The notes beneath the pieces are model-generated. The model was given only the letters and a program-made list of their open reading frames with translations, did no database searches and had not been told where the DNA came from. Below are positions 1 to 11,994 of a DNA stretch of 64,000 nucleotides, piece after piece (the stretch's first letter is position 1; the number at the start of each line of letters is the position of its first letter). This stretch comes from Glebionis coronaria (lineage: Eukaryota; Streptophyta; Magnoliopsida; Asterales; Asteraceae): the NCBI GenBank assembly GCA_025667525.1, contig CM046876.1:535544038-535608037 (forward strand), given 5' to 3'. Position numbers and translations under genes: made by a program.

Positions 1-1105
1 TAATCAAATGGTTTGATTTTGACACATAAGCAAAATCAAGGAATATAATTGACTCAAAAAAGTCAAAATTGAATGAAATTTAGTCAAAATTAAATGTTTT
101 GGTGAAAGAATTTGATGAAAACACAAAAAGATATATGTGTCAAATTTGTGAAATAAAAACTTAAAAAAGGAGGAGGGGATTAATTAAAACTTTAATGGTT
201 GGATTTTAAATAAATTAGATAGACTTAAGTGTAAACTTATATTTTTCCATATTTTTTAGTAACTTTATAAAATAAACAAAATACCCCTTTAAACTTTATA
301 CCATCTAAATTTTATATTTTAAAAATATAAAATATATGTAATATCACATGATTATTAATATTCAAATAAAAACACAAATTATTGTTTATTTATGTTTTGA
401 CACTTAACAAAATCAAATAATGCAATCTACGTAATTATTATTAACATGAATATAAATAGTAAAATGAATGCAGGACCTCAGACAACGATGTTAGATGAAA
501 TAAATAGACGGGATTCTACATATTACAACAAACATATATTTTTTCAATGTCGTTATGTGTTATTAAATACAAAATGTTTAGAAAAAGATAGCTAAAATTT
601 CATTTACACAAATTCAAATCTTTTATGAAATAAATATTTATACAAAATATCAATTAATATTTACTCAAAGAAAATATCAATTAATATTATCACATAATAA
701 AAAATCAGGTAAAAACATATATAAGTATATAAAATCACAATAACGAAATTATTACCTTATTTATCTTTTATTTTCAAATCCCCTGCGTGCACGGACATTA
801 AAACTAGTTTTATGTTATCTTTACAACAAATAAGTCATTCATGTACCATGTAGCGAAAGTAGCCATTATGTATTAATTGATCGTTTGGAATCAGATTCAA
901 ATAATGTGTGAAGTACAATTTACCAATTTACCAATTTACCAATACATATGTGGTTTATATAGAAGTAGCCAAAACCCTAATAATATCAAAATTCTCACCG
1001 AATCAAATTACATCAAAATTGAAACTTCTAATTGTTATAATTTTGGCAATAGTTTTGAAGCATACCAATAAACCTTTCAATCATCATGAATTATTGGGCC
1101 CGTTG
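1..1105. other. AT-rich non-coding flank
   Basis: AT-rich DNA with no reading frame that looks real; the short frames near 877-1111 have no recognisable motif. It is the left flank of the large copia insertion. The last five bases (CGTTG, 1101-1105) match TGTTG at 18494-18498 in four of five positions and are the probable target site duplication. Confidence 0.6.
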
Positions 1106-1581
1106 TGTTGAGTCTACTAGTTGTATATCTTGCAGCTTGTTAAGGATGGTGAACGACTTTTGTAATCACAAGTCTATTCACAGAAACACTCTAATGAAAT
1201 ACAAAGTATTAGTATTATACAAATACTAGGAACAAGAAGAAACATAATAACTAGATAAATAACTTAATCCTTTCTAAGGATTTCTACTATATTGATATGA
1301 AAATGAAACTGGTGAAAGGTGTGTCTAACCCTTCTGCCAATGGGTTCCTTTTATACAAAAAGGAAACCCTAAACTACATTAAACACAAAACGTGTAACTA
1401 CTGATATGCATATCATTTCCTAAGATATCTCATGCATATCCTAACAAACTACTAAGAATAATACTATTTGACTTTCTACTAAACCAGGAGCACGTGTTGC
1501 TACTACTACTACAAGGACTAGGAGGAACTACATACCTCTTAGTTCATCTATTACAAATAGCCTATTACATAGGTCCTAACA
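1106..1581 (-). repeat. 3' LTR of the SIRE-like copia element
   Basis: This 476-bp LTR starts TGTTG and ends TAACA on the plus strand. It matches the split 5' LTR (67 + 411 = 478 bp) and, in opposite orientation, the LTR at 14733-15201. Next to it at 1583-1591 is the complement of a polypurine tract, AGGGGAGGA on the minus strand, where a copia PPT should be. Confidence 0.9.
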
Positions 1582-2525
1582 ATCCTCCCCTAAACTTGAA
1601 TTTGACTGGTTGAGTTCAAGTTTCTTGGTAGATCTTTCAAAAACAGCTTGAGGATTGAAACAGCATAACCAAAGCAGCAAAATAACCATCAGTAGTGAAA
1701 GCACAAAGCATGCTACAACTAAGAACTCTGAGAAGCTTCTGGAAAGCTTGGAAAACATCTACACTTGTTGAATCTTCACAGGAACATGAGCAGATTTGAT
1801 AAGCCTTTACCAAGTAGCTGCTCGCTCTTAGGCTAGCTAGTCTTTGTGGTGGAACCAGAACCCAGCCCAACTCTTAGAACGTAAATCAATGGTGAGTGGG
1901 AGTACCCTAATGATTTTAGGCAAATCATCATAGCCATCAACGGATTTGATTGAAGTCTTTACCATAAGCCGTACCCTTCCGGACTAGCCAACTCTTAGCA
2001 ATAAAGCATCGGTGAGCTGAAAACCCTATAGCTTTGAGCAAGCTATTACAGCTATCAACGGTTTTGAGAAAAGTCTTTACCAAGAGTCGTACCCCCTTGG
2101 AATAGCCACTTTTCAGTCTAGGACCAAGGCAAGTGAAAACCATCCAAATTTGGGTAAACTGGAAACCATCAACGGATTTGATAATCATGCCAGAGCTGTA
2201 CCCTCATGGTAGACCAACTCTTTCTTGTCTGGAGACATGGTGAGTTGAACACTATTTGTTATGTGGAAGAATTCCAACACCAGTAGTACACCTCATAACA
2301 GCCCAAGTGTGAAATTTCCAAAATATAAACGTTTTCGTAATGGAAAAGTATAAGCAGATATTATATTATGTACAAGCTTTGAAATGTCCATCACATGTTA
2401 GAAGTATAAGCATATATTATATAAAAGTATGTTTTTTTAAACAATGAAAGTGTTAGTCACCAATCACTATACATATTGGTGAAAAGAATATATAAGAAAT
2501 CAAAAGTATAGAATAAACATACCAA
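1582..2525 (-). repeat. 3' untranslated tail with ~120-bp tandem repeats
   Basis: This stretch lies between ORF3 and the 3' LTR and has no open frame. From about 1860 to 2235 it has three to four diverged units of about 110-120 bp. Each holds an ATCAACGG(A/T)TTTGA core, a variant of AGTCTTTACCA, a GTACCC and a (C/G)CCAACTCTT-like stretch. The cores start near 1937, 2056 and 2168. Repeats near the 3' LTR are common in large copia elements. Confidence 0.7.
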
Positions 2526-5500
2526 CTACTTACCAGAAGCAGCAACCTTGTCTGCAAGAAGCCGGGCTTGAATAGATTCAACCAATGTGGTGGCCATAGT
2601 AGACTCATTACCAGAAGGAGCATTTGACATCACCAGGTGACACTCCAACATAGCTTCCATACTAGCAATGGTAAGTGGATAATCCAGATCCACAAACATG
2701 AACACCCTCGCACCAAACTCTAACTCTAACACATGCACACCACACCCAACATACAGCTTCCACCTTGAGATGACCCATCAGGGTTGTTCCGTCCATACCC
2801 CATCACTAGGAGTACCAGGAGGCAAGTCCAACATAACCTTCAAATCACCCCAAAGGACTAGACCAGGCCAGTTAGGAACAACACTAGGAGTCTTAGGGAT
2901 AACAGCATCAACTAATCCATAAAGAAGCATAAGATCACGACGTTCTACCCAATATAATATGCTTTGCAGCCCAGAGAAATATTTGTGGTAGCCATCACTT
3001 GTCTTGATCATATGAGTAAATGTACCAGTAACAATGGGGGGTGGTTGAATTTCCCAATGCACAATCCTGCCACGGCCAAGGGGGATATCATCATCGCTGT
3101 CAGAAGCGGTATCAATTAGGTGTACAGGATCCCTCTTTTCCCAAGGAACAGCATTGCCTCGGCGAGCCTTGTTCTTGCGAATAAACCTGCGAGGTGTAGG
3201 CGAAGAGGGTTCCTCCTAAACCTTGACATGAGTAGCAGTAGCAGCACCGGAAGGAGAAGGGTGATCGTCATCCTGAATCGTCTGATCAACAAGCTTGGGA
3301 TCGGTGGCAACTTCATCAACAAGTGGTGTAGGGGTTGGCTCAGAAACCGGTGGAGGAGTAGGATCAACAGCAGGGGTGGTAGTAGCTTTAACATGAGAGG
3401 AAGAGGGTGCATCAACGTTTGGAGAGGGACTAGAAGGAACAACAGTAGTACCCTCATCAGTAGTTGGGATACCAAATGTACCTTCTTCATTAGCACCAGA
3501 GGATGGAGTGGCAGTAGTCCTAGAAGTGGGAGTTTGAACAAAAGGAAGAGGTGGGCGAAAGATGGCATTAGCAGGCTTGGGCACATCCTTCTGCTGAATC
3601 ATCTTGTTGTACAAGTCCTTAAGATCATCATCAGATAACTTCTTGAGCCTCTTCATAGGCCTTCCATAAGTGAAGTAAGATCCAGATTTATTTTTCACAT
3701 ATTGCTGCATGAGCTTCTTCTGTTCAGCATAAGATAGTGGCCTGTTGCGGTGAAGTTGTCGAAGTTGAGAAGCCAAGTCTTCCCTTTGCCTTTGAACCAA
3801 AGACATAGCTCGTTTCACACCTTCCCTTGGTTGACATCCGCACCCAAGATATCAGAAAACTGAGAGATATTTGAGGTGAGAATGGTAACCACATCCATCC
3901 AGTATTTGTTGTCCCAAAATATGGCATTGTGATTGACCTGTTCATAGCGTTGTTTCTTCAAAGCTTCATCCTCAGCTACAGCCGCTGTGGCAGCCGCAGC
4001 TTCTTGGTCAAGCTCCTCATGTAATTTCTGAGCAGCCTCCTCTCCTAACCTTTCTTCCTCCATTTGTCTGCGTGTTCTCTTTCTAGGAGGGGAGGGTGCA
4101 TCAGGCATTGGGGCTTTACCCTTGTCATCATGAGAGAGACCAAGAGTGGAGGTTGAAGGACCAGAAGTGTCAGTCCTTGGCACGGGGCCATCAGTAGAAG
4201 TTGGAATGCTAGAAGCACTAGGAGGAGCAGGTATGTCCTCACTAGGCTTTACTGCAAAGGTGGCTTTGGCCAAAACAGTCAGACCATCTTCCTCATCTTC
4301 TTCATCAAAATCAGATAAAACAAGTTTCTTATTTAGGCGCTTCAACAACTTCTCCAAAGTCTTTACTTTATTAGCCAATGGGAGCACAAAGTCCCTAGTG
4401 AGCTTGCGGTGCTTGTTGAGTTCATCCTCCAAAGATAGTATCTTTTCATAGTACCTGTGCACTAAAGCAAGCAATGAAGTGAGAGTAACAGGTTCCTCAG
4501 CTTCCCCACCAAGAGGACTTGGTTTTGGGGATGCTTCATTGGGACCAGAAGCAAATGATTGGTCAGCCTTGGGATCATGAGAGCTAGAAGGCTCCTCAAC
4601 AAAAGGGTGAAAGGGACTAGGATGTGGAGAATCAAGGAAGGGAGACACATGTGGGTGGGCAGAAGAGGTAGCCTTCGAGGTGAATGGCATTTCTACCACC
4701 ACCTCTTGAGCAGGTTCCTCAACCTCCACATGAGGTACCCCAGAAGAAAGAACCTCCTCCTCCATAGGATCATTAACCCATTGAGGTTCCTCCTTGGCTT
4801 GATCAGCTAGAGGAACCACATTGGGACCCCCTTGGGCAATGCCCAACATAGCAGCAGTGTGGGGCCTTTCATGACCAAGATATCCAAGTGTCATATTTGC
4901 ATACACCTTAGGAGTGAGTTTAGAAGGCACAAATTCTTTTCTATTTCTAGGTAAACACATGAGTATCTGTTGTAAAAACCTAGGATACATAAGAAATTTC
5001 TTTTTCGAACCAGCACCACTAAGATTGCTTATCATACCATCTAGCAGATAATGAGATAAGTTAAACCTATGACCTTGGGCGAGACAAACCAAACAAGTAG
5101 CAAGGGAGATGGGAAATGCATCCCAACTCCCAGCTTTAGGACTCAAACACTGAATCAAGAAGTGAACAAGAAGCTTCCATTGAGGAGAAAAACGATTTTT
5201 CTGAAAATAAAATTTTCCCTCATGATTGTACCTAATGGCAGCCATCCCATCCAAAACCTCCGCATTGGGGAGAGAAATAATGCCATCTTCATCCTGGAGA
5301 TGAAGGACATACCTGATGGAGGCTTTAGTCACCACATAGGAGCGACCATCAATAGTGGCATGAAGCTCTAAGGGGCGACCCAAAACCTCTCGTGTGTTAG
5401 CAGTAGCCCAAAACTAGCGAATAACAGAATCAGACACAGTAGGGCAGACAGTTAACGCATACCTGATACTACCTCCATCCCAAATTTATAGTCTTGTATA

Positions 5501-5849
5501 CCATTTTGGGACGTCCCAAGATTATAGTCCCCTTCCAAAAATAGATGTAAGTAATGTAACAAGTTTACCATATTGCACCTAGTGGTACCAGAAATTACAA
5601 AGTATGTATAAAGTTTTAATTAATTGCATAAGGGTAAGAGTGTCATTTTGTAAAAAGTAAGAGAGGGAATGCAGTGATAGTGATTTTTTCTAAAACAATG
5701 TGTTTTTTATCGGGGGACTATTAATTTGGGACGGAGGGAGTATAAGATTCCTCGATGAACTCCAAGATATTAAAAAACTACTCCCTTTTGGGGCCTTCAC
5801 CTAGGTAGGCGACCTTGTTATGATCAGGTTTGTATTGAAGAGCAACCAT
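2526..5849 (-). pseudogene. ORF3 downstream of copia pol, broken
   Basis: A third coding region of about 1000 codons follows pol on the same strand. It starts at ATG 5849-5847 (MVALQYKPD) and runs to the stop just below 2526. The N-terminal half holds the blocks RYALTVCPTVSDSVIR, FWATANTREV, ATIDGRSYVVT and KFLMYPRFLQ. The middle is rich in P, S and E. The C-terminal part has a basic Q/K-rich block (AEQKKLMQQYVKNKSGSYF) and ends FVDLDYPLTIASMEAML. From memory, this layout recurs in Asteraceae copia polyproteins; its function is unknown and it is not a recognised envelope. Breaks seen: TAG at 5778-5780, a Stowaway insertion at 5469-5740, TAG at 5414-5416, a frameshift near 3815, TAG near 3215 and TGA near 2775. 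Taking out the MITE with one TA leaves both halves in one frame. Confidence 0.75.
5469..5740. mobile_element. Stowaway (Tc1/mariner) MITE
   Basis: This 272-bp element is flanked by TA (5467-5468 and 5741-5742). Its inverted ends are CTACCTCCATCCCAAATT and CTCCCTCCGTCCCAAATT, the Stowaway signature. It has no coding capacity. It is inserted in ORF3 of the copia element. An older relative lies at about 40411-40658. Confidence 0.92.
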
Positions 5850-6430
5850 TGATGATTGATGAAGAATGGAAGGTGATTAATAGAAGATGGTTAAGGGTAG
5901 GAGTGTGTGTGTGTGTGTGTTTGTTTAAGTTGTGATAATTGAGTCAAATGATCCCATTGACCATAAATAATGGTGAAGAAAAACTGTTCTTTGACCCCTA
6001 ATTATAGGGGTTCACCTTTCTAAGCTAAGGCATTAATGGTGAGTAACCACTTGCCCTTTAATCCATTAATAGATAATCCCAGTTACCAAAGATATACAAA
6101 TAGGGGCACCAGAAGTACTTGCGTTGACTGAAAGTCAAAACGGCTAGAAGTCAACGCTAGGAGCAGCGAGTGGTCAACAAAAATCAACATAATGAACAGT
6201 GACCCAAAGAGATACTAGAAGCCAAACACAAGTGGATAAATAGGGTTATTGACCCACTAGGAGCAGAAGAGTGCCACTAAGAGCAACCAAATTCTTCCAC
6301 CAGAAGTTGCACACACAGCAAAAACCCATGTAAAATGTCGAAAGAAGCTACCAGAAGTAAGAATGTACAAGTATACATGTACAACAAAGCCTCCCCTTAG
6401 GCTTTGCCTCCCCTCAATCCTAGACCTTAA
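5850..6430 (-). other. Spacer between pol and ORF3
   Basis: Non-coding linker between the end of the RNase H region and ORF3. It contains a short GT microsatellite near 5907-5921. No promoter or splice signal can be called with confidence. Confidence 0.5.
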
Positions 6431-7200
6431 GGATTGACCATACCAATGTAAACCATCAAGTGGTTGAACCTTGGACCATCAAGTGGTTGAACCTTGGACC
6501 ATCAAATGCTTTAGTCGACAAATCAGCAACATTATCATCCGTATGTACCTTGAGAACCTATATCAGCTTTTTTTCATTGGCATCACGTATAAAATGGTGC
6601 TGAATCTCTATATGCTTGGTTCTTTGATGAAACACAGGATTCTTCACAATGTAGATAGTGCTTTGATTTTCAATGAAGATTTTGGTGTTCATAAAGTTGA
6701 ACCCATAGTCTAGCATTTGGTTTTGTATCTATAAGACTTGTCCACAACAACTAGCAGCAGCTACATATTCAGCTTCTGTTGAGGAAGTAGCTACTATTGT
6801 CTGTTTCTTACATTGCCATGAGATAAGTCTTCGTCCCAAAAACTGACAACCACCAGTAGTTGACTTACTATCATTATTAACACTTGCATAATCACTATGA
6901 CTATAGGCTTCAAGAACAAAAGGGGATTCCCTTGCATTCCATAAGCCTAGCTTGGGTTGTGCCTTGATATACTTGAAGATTGTATTGAAAGCATTTAAAT
7001 TTGACACGGTAGATGCCACTTGATGTCTAGAACAAGCACTAACAGCAAACATAATGTCTGGGTGTGAAGCAGTCAAATACATGAGTGAGCCAATCGTGGA
7101 CCTGTACAAAGGAACATTAACCGGAGGATCTGGCTCATTCTTCAGTTTGACCTTAGTTACCTCATAAGGTGTTGCTGCTGGTCTAAGAGGTTCCACATCA
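6430..7200 (-). pseudogene. copia RNase H domain (remnant)
   Basis: The C-terminal part of pol. The frame 7196-6729 contains SLMYLTASHPDIMFAVSACSR, AYSHSDYASVNNDSKSTTGG and SSTEAEYVAAASCCGQ, the standard copia RT/RNase H tail with its acidic catalytic residues. After a frame break, the block 6720-6430 contains MLDYGFNFMNTKIFIENQST, VFHQRTKHIEIQHHFIRDA and VADLSTKAF, the usual end of copia pol. The break in phase and stops make it a pseudogene. Confidence 0.88.
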
Positions 7201-8930
7201 AATTTCTAAATTATGTCATGAACATATTTATCTTGACTAATGAAGATCCCATTCGGCTGCTACTTGACTTGGAGACCAAGGAAAAATGTTAGTTCTCCAA
7301 TGGCACTCATCTGAAATTCTCCTTTCATCAGTTGTTCAAACTCATCACACCATTCCTTCTTAGTAGAACCGAAGATAATATCATCCACATATACCTGAAC
7401 TAGGATGATGTCTTTGGCATTCCTCTTAAGGAACAATATTTTGTTAATAGTGCCTCTTCTGTAGCCATGCTTCAACAAGAAGGTAGATAGACGCTCATAC
7501 TAGGCTCTATGAGCTTGATGAAGTCCATAAAGAGCTTTGACAACCTTGTAGACCTTCTCAGGATGAAGTGGATCCACAAAGCCCTTAGGTTGAGTGACAT
7601 ATACCTCTTCGTCAATCTTGCCATATAGAATGCACTCTTGATATCCATCTGAAATACTGTAAAGCCAATTCGTGCAACAGGAGCAAAAAATTCATTATAG
7701 TCAATGCCTTCAAGGTTGTGGCCCTGTGCTACTAGTCTTGCCTGATTCCTCACCATAATACCCCTTGCATCTTTCTTGTTTTTGAGAATCCATTTGGTAA
7801 CAATTGCTGTCTTTCCATCTGGTAAATCAACTAGGATCCAAACATTCTGAAACAAGAATTACTGCATCCCCTCCTACATAGCTTCTACCCAACTTTGATC
7901 CTTAGAGCATGTGAGACAAACCTAGGTTCCACCTGTGACAGAAAACAAGCAAACAAATAGTGAAGAAAATTTGTGTGATTATTTCACTTTTGGTATTGAA
8001 TGTAGCTCACAAGAGCATGATGACCAGAAGTTGCTTTCTTATGCATGTCGCAAGTCTTGACTGTAGAACCAGGATCTCCTATGATTTGAGTAGTAGGATG
8101 CACTTTATGGATCTGCTGAATAGGAGTAGGAGCTACTTCCACTTCTGGTGACAAGTTAGTAAGATCCCCAACAATGCCATCATCATATGAAGCAGAGTCG
8201 AAAATGCCTTCTATTGGTTGCTTATGAATATCATCCAACTTAATTGAAGACTTCTTTTGATAGTTTCTTAGGTAAGAAGGACCAGAGAACCTAGTTGTGG
8301 AAGTTGGATCACTAATAGGACTTCCAATAGGAGTGGAACTTGCACTAGGAGTAACAATAGGCTCACTAGGAGTAGCTGGTACAGCAGGAGTATCGAAAGG
8401 AAACTCAAATCCTCCTTGGGTAGCTGCAGTAGTAGCATCTTGTTGTTGCTTAAGCAGTGTATCAAGAAAGGTAGATAGACGCTCATACTAGGCTCTATGA
8501 GCTTGATGAAGTCCATAAAGAGCTTTGACAACCTTGTAGACCTTCTCAGGATGAAAGGTAGATAGACGCTCATACTAGGCTCTATGAGCTTGATGAAGTC
8601 CATAAAGAGCTTTGACAACCTTGTAGACCTTCTCAGGATGAAGTGGATCCACAAAGCCCTTAGGTTGAGTGACATATACCTCTTCGTCAATCTTGCCATA
8701 TAGAATGCACTCTTGACATCCATCTGAAATACTGTAAAGCCAATTCGTGCAACAGGAGCAAAAACTTCATTATAGTCAATGCCTTCAAGGTTGTGGCCCT
8801 GTGCTACTAGTCTTGCCTGATTCCTCACCACAATACCCCTTGCATCTTTCTTGTTTTTGAGAATCCATTTGGTAACAATTGCTGTCTTTCCATCTGGTAA
8901 ATCAACTAGGATCCAAACATTCTGAAACAA
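7201..8930 (-). pseudogene. copia reverse transcriptase, internally duplicated remnant
   Basis: RT blocks appear in several pieces. VWILVDLPDGKTAIVTKWIL, KNKKDARGIVVRNQARLVAQ and FQMDVKSAFYMA are at 8930-8650. They recur at 7855-7580 because of a tandem duplication. The catalytic VQVYVDDIIFGST block lies at 7400-7340. The frame shifts after the MDVKSAF block in both copies. The minus-strand order is RT start, jump back to the integrase-RT linker, RT start again, then YVDD. The protein would not be functional. Confidence 0.88.
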
Positions 8931-9543
8931 GAATTACTGCATCTCCTCCTACATAGCTTCTACCCAACTTTGATCCTTAGAGCATGTGAGACAGACCTAG
9001 GTTCCACCTGTGACAGAAAACAAGCAAACAAATAGTGAAGAAAATTTGTGTGATTATTTCACTTTTGGTATTGAATGTAGCTCACAAGAGCATGATGACT
9101 AGAAGTTGCTTTCTTATGCATGTCGCAAGTCTTGACTGTAGAACCAGGATCTCCTATGATTTGAGTAGTAGGATGCACTTTATGGATCTGCTGAATAGGA
9201 GTAGGAGCTACTTCCACTTCTGGTGACAAGCTAGTAAGATCCCCAACAATGCCATCATCATATGAAGCAGAGTCGAAAATGCCTTCTATTGGTTGCTTAT
9301 GAATATCATCCAACTTAATTGAAGACTTCTTTTGATAGTTTCTTAGGTAAGACGGACCAGAGAACCTAGTTGTGGAAGTTGGATCACTAATAGGACTTCC
9401 AATAGGAGTGGAACTTGCACTAGGAGTAACAATAGGCTCACTAGGAGTAGCTGGTACAGCAGGAGTATCGAAAGGAAACTCAAATCCTCCTTGGGTAGCT
9501 GCAGTAGTAGCATCTTGTTGTTGCTTAAGCAGTGTATCAAGAG
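7481..9543 (-). repeat. Internal tandem duplication (1075-bp offset) inside copia pol
   Basis: The block starting AGGTAGATAGACGC occurs at 7481, 8469 and 8556. The copy at 7481-8468 is repeated at 8556-9543 with about seven to ten substitutions by eye. The 87-bp piece 8469-8555 is a third partial copy. The joints fall at short CAAGAA/GAAAGG homologies. The copies hold the end of the integrase linker and the first half of RT. Confidence 0.88.
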
Positions 9544-11330
9544 CTCCTTGTGAGTCAAGTATGTCTGATGAAGTAGCACCATCAGGAGTAGTAGAGTTGT
9601 CGGGAGAGACTATGGTGGAATAGGATGGTATGAAAAAAATGTCATCATCGTCATCTGAGTCTGAAAAGCTAGTAGTAGTACCTGCACTAGAAGACACAGA
9701 TACTTGTAGACCTACATTTTGGTTTGTTTTGAAACGAAAATATCCCAATGAGTTGCTGAGATAGTCAAGATCAAAATACCATTCATGACCTTTGCCTTGG
9801 ATGTTTGTCTTCTCCTCAAAGTACCTTAGATTGATAGTTGCAATGACACGCTTGGCAGTGAGATTGTAGACCCTATAGGCTCTTGAGTGAGCTGAGTATC
9901 CTACAATGTAGCCTTCCTCCACCTTGCCATCAAATTTCCCCAAATAGTCACTAGTGTTTAGAATGGTGACAGGACAGCCAAAAGGTTTCAAATGATTAAT
10001 GCTTGGAACTATGGCTGTGAGTAGGTCATAGGGAGTCTTCTTATGTGGATTGGTAATGGAAACCCTATTCAACACATAACACACAGTGTTGACAGCTTCT
10101 GTCCAAAACATAGTCCGAAGCTTGGAATCAGCAAGCATGGTCCTTGCAGCTTCTATAAGGGTCTTGTTTTTCCTTTCTGCAACACCATTCTGTCGAGGAG
10201 TCCTGGCAGCAGTATAATCTCTTTTGATACCTTTTGAGTTGCAAAGTGCTATAAGGTATGCATTCTTGAACTCAGTTCCATTGTCACAACGAATCCATTT
10301 TACCTTCTTAGACAACTGATTTTCAATGAGGGTAATGAAGTATTTGAGAATGGGTTAGGTCTCACTTTTAGCAGCCAAAAAGAAAACCCATGAAAACCTG
10401 TTATAACCATCAGTTACCACAAGACAATAGTGTTCAGGGGTGTAATCAAGCCGAGCCGAGTTCAAGCTTAGTAGGGATTGAGCTTGGCTTGATACTAAAA
10501 TTGTAGGCTTGAGCTTGGCTTCATAGCTTGTCAAGCATTACCAATCCAGGCTTGAGCTTGGCTTGATAAGGCTTGATAAAAGCTTGAGCTTGGCTTGAAA
10601 TGCTTGAATGTATATAAATTTAATTTTTTATAATAAAACTCATCAATAAACATATGTATAAAAAATCATTACTAAAAATAAATTTGATTTATTTAACATT
10701 AATAAAACCAATAACAAAATTATGGTACAATTTTGGTTTCAAAATGTGTTTTGTACTCCAATACGATTAAGCTCCCAAAGGCCAATTGCATGATGTGAAT
10801 GCGAGCATAATTTAGACACGTTGCATTTAGTATTAAGAAAAGTAAAAAAAATATTCATACGCATATTGTATTTCACCAAGTACGGAGTAAATGCAATAAT
10901 TAAATTTACAAAAATAAAGAATCATTTAAAATATAAAGAACTAAAATATAAATGTAATCAGAATTGAAAGTCCTTCTAAAATATATTATTTATTTATAAA
11001 ATTAGCCCTTAAAATCAGGTTAATACTCAAATTAACAATTAGTTGCTTATATAAATTCATCATAAAAACATATTTTTGATAGAGCTTAAAAAAGCTTGAT
11101 AAGAACTCGAGCCGAGCTATCAAAAGCTTGAGCTTGAGCTTGATATAGTTTCGAGCTATTTTTTGGGCTTGAGCTTGGGCTTGGGCTTGAGCTTGATAAA
11201 AGCTTGGCTTGATCGAGCCAAGCTCGAGCTCGAGTTGCTTGATAAAAGCTTGGCTTGATTACACCCCTAATAGTGTTTATGGTCAATGCTCCTAATAGAG
11301 GTAGGACCAAACAGATCCATATGTAGTAAC
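9059..11330 (-). pseudogene. copia integrase, split by a hAT-type insertion
   Basis: The open frame 10315-9059 encodes KWIRCDNGTEFKNAY (second catalytic aspartate), RTPRQNGVAERKNKTLIEAA (catalytic glutamate) and a GKEY-like tail followed by an acidic and S/T-rich linker (SDSDDDDDIFF). The first catalytic region, HMDLFGPTSI, is read at about 11310-11280. A phrase matching HKHYCLVVTDGYNRFSWVFF continues below 10435. The two halves are separated by the 835-bp insertion at 10435-11269. Stops occur upstream of 10315. Confidence 0.85.
10435..11269. mobile_element. Non-autonomous hAT-type element with GAGCTTGGCTTGA arrays
   Basis: This 835-bp insertion has ends CAGGGGTGTAATCAAGCC and TAGGGGTGTAATCAAGCC (inverted, one mismatch). 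It is flanked by the 8-bp duplication ATAGTGTT (10427-10434 and 11270-11277). Both subterminal regions carry many copies of AGCTTG(A/G)GCTTG / GGCTTGA. The centre (about 10610-11080) is AT-rich. There is no transposase. The 8-bp TSD and CAGGGGTG-like termini fit the hAT superfamily. It interrupts the copia integrase. Confidence 0.85.
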
Positions 11331-11994
11331 TAAAAAGGTTCAGTTATTAAGTTGAGAGCAGTAATGGATTTGAAGGATGCTTTGTGTTGTTTGACTTTGC
11401 TGCAAGCAAGGCAATTGATGTCATTATTGAAAGTTTTGGGAGGTAAACCATAGACCAGGTTCATATTAGCCAGCTTGTGAATGGTCTTGAAGTTTACATG
11501 CCCCATCCTCCTATGCCATTTTGTGGCTTTATCTTCTGATGCTTTGGCAACCAAGCAAGCTAGTTGACCAGTAGGATTAACTTCATTAAACTTGATACTG
11601 TAGAGGTTATGTCTTCTTGGGATTTTGAGTAGAACTTGGGAGTCATCCGGTAGCTTAAAGTCTTTGGACAACACCAAGCAATTAGTATCCGCAAAGAGGA
11701 CAAACTGCTTCTTGTCACAAATCTGAGAGACAGAGATCAAGTTGAAGTGTTGAAGTGCTTCCACATAGTAAACGTGCTCAAAATTAAGGTTATGGGTCTG
11801 AATAGTTCCTTTGCCAGAGATCCTTCCTTCACCACCAGCAAAGTAAACCTTCCCGCCTTGAAATGGTACAAAGTTAGTCAAAAATCATTTATTCCTTGTC
11901 ATGCTCCTAGAGCAACCACTATCTAAAATTCCAAGAGATGGATCCTGGTATGGATTAATCTACAACAACACAAAAATATGTAACAGTTAGTGTC
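11330..11994 (-). pseudogene. copia aspartic protease and GAG pre-integrase remnant
   Basis: Minus-strand reading near 11940-11895 gives LDSGCSRSMTRNK, a copia protease active site (D-S-G), followed directly by a stop. The frame 11881-11330 continues with the protease fold (GGEGRISGKGTIQ, YYVEALQHFNLISVSQICD). It then has the pre-integrase zinc-binding stretch WHRRMGHVNFKTIHKLA and CLACSKVKQHKASFKS (H-H-C-C pattern). This part is close to intact apart from the stop after the active site. Confidence 0.88.

Noticed and set aside
3116..3638. Open frames opposite ORF3, including a leucine-rich one that looks like a membrane protein
   Set aside because: They are alternative frames of the P/S/T-rich part of ORF3. 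The frame at 3216-3818 on the minus strand has the family-like blocks.
4146..4451. Plus-strand frame of 101 codons
   Set aside because: Antisense of the acidic/proline-rich part of ORF3; no motif.
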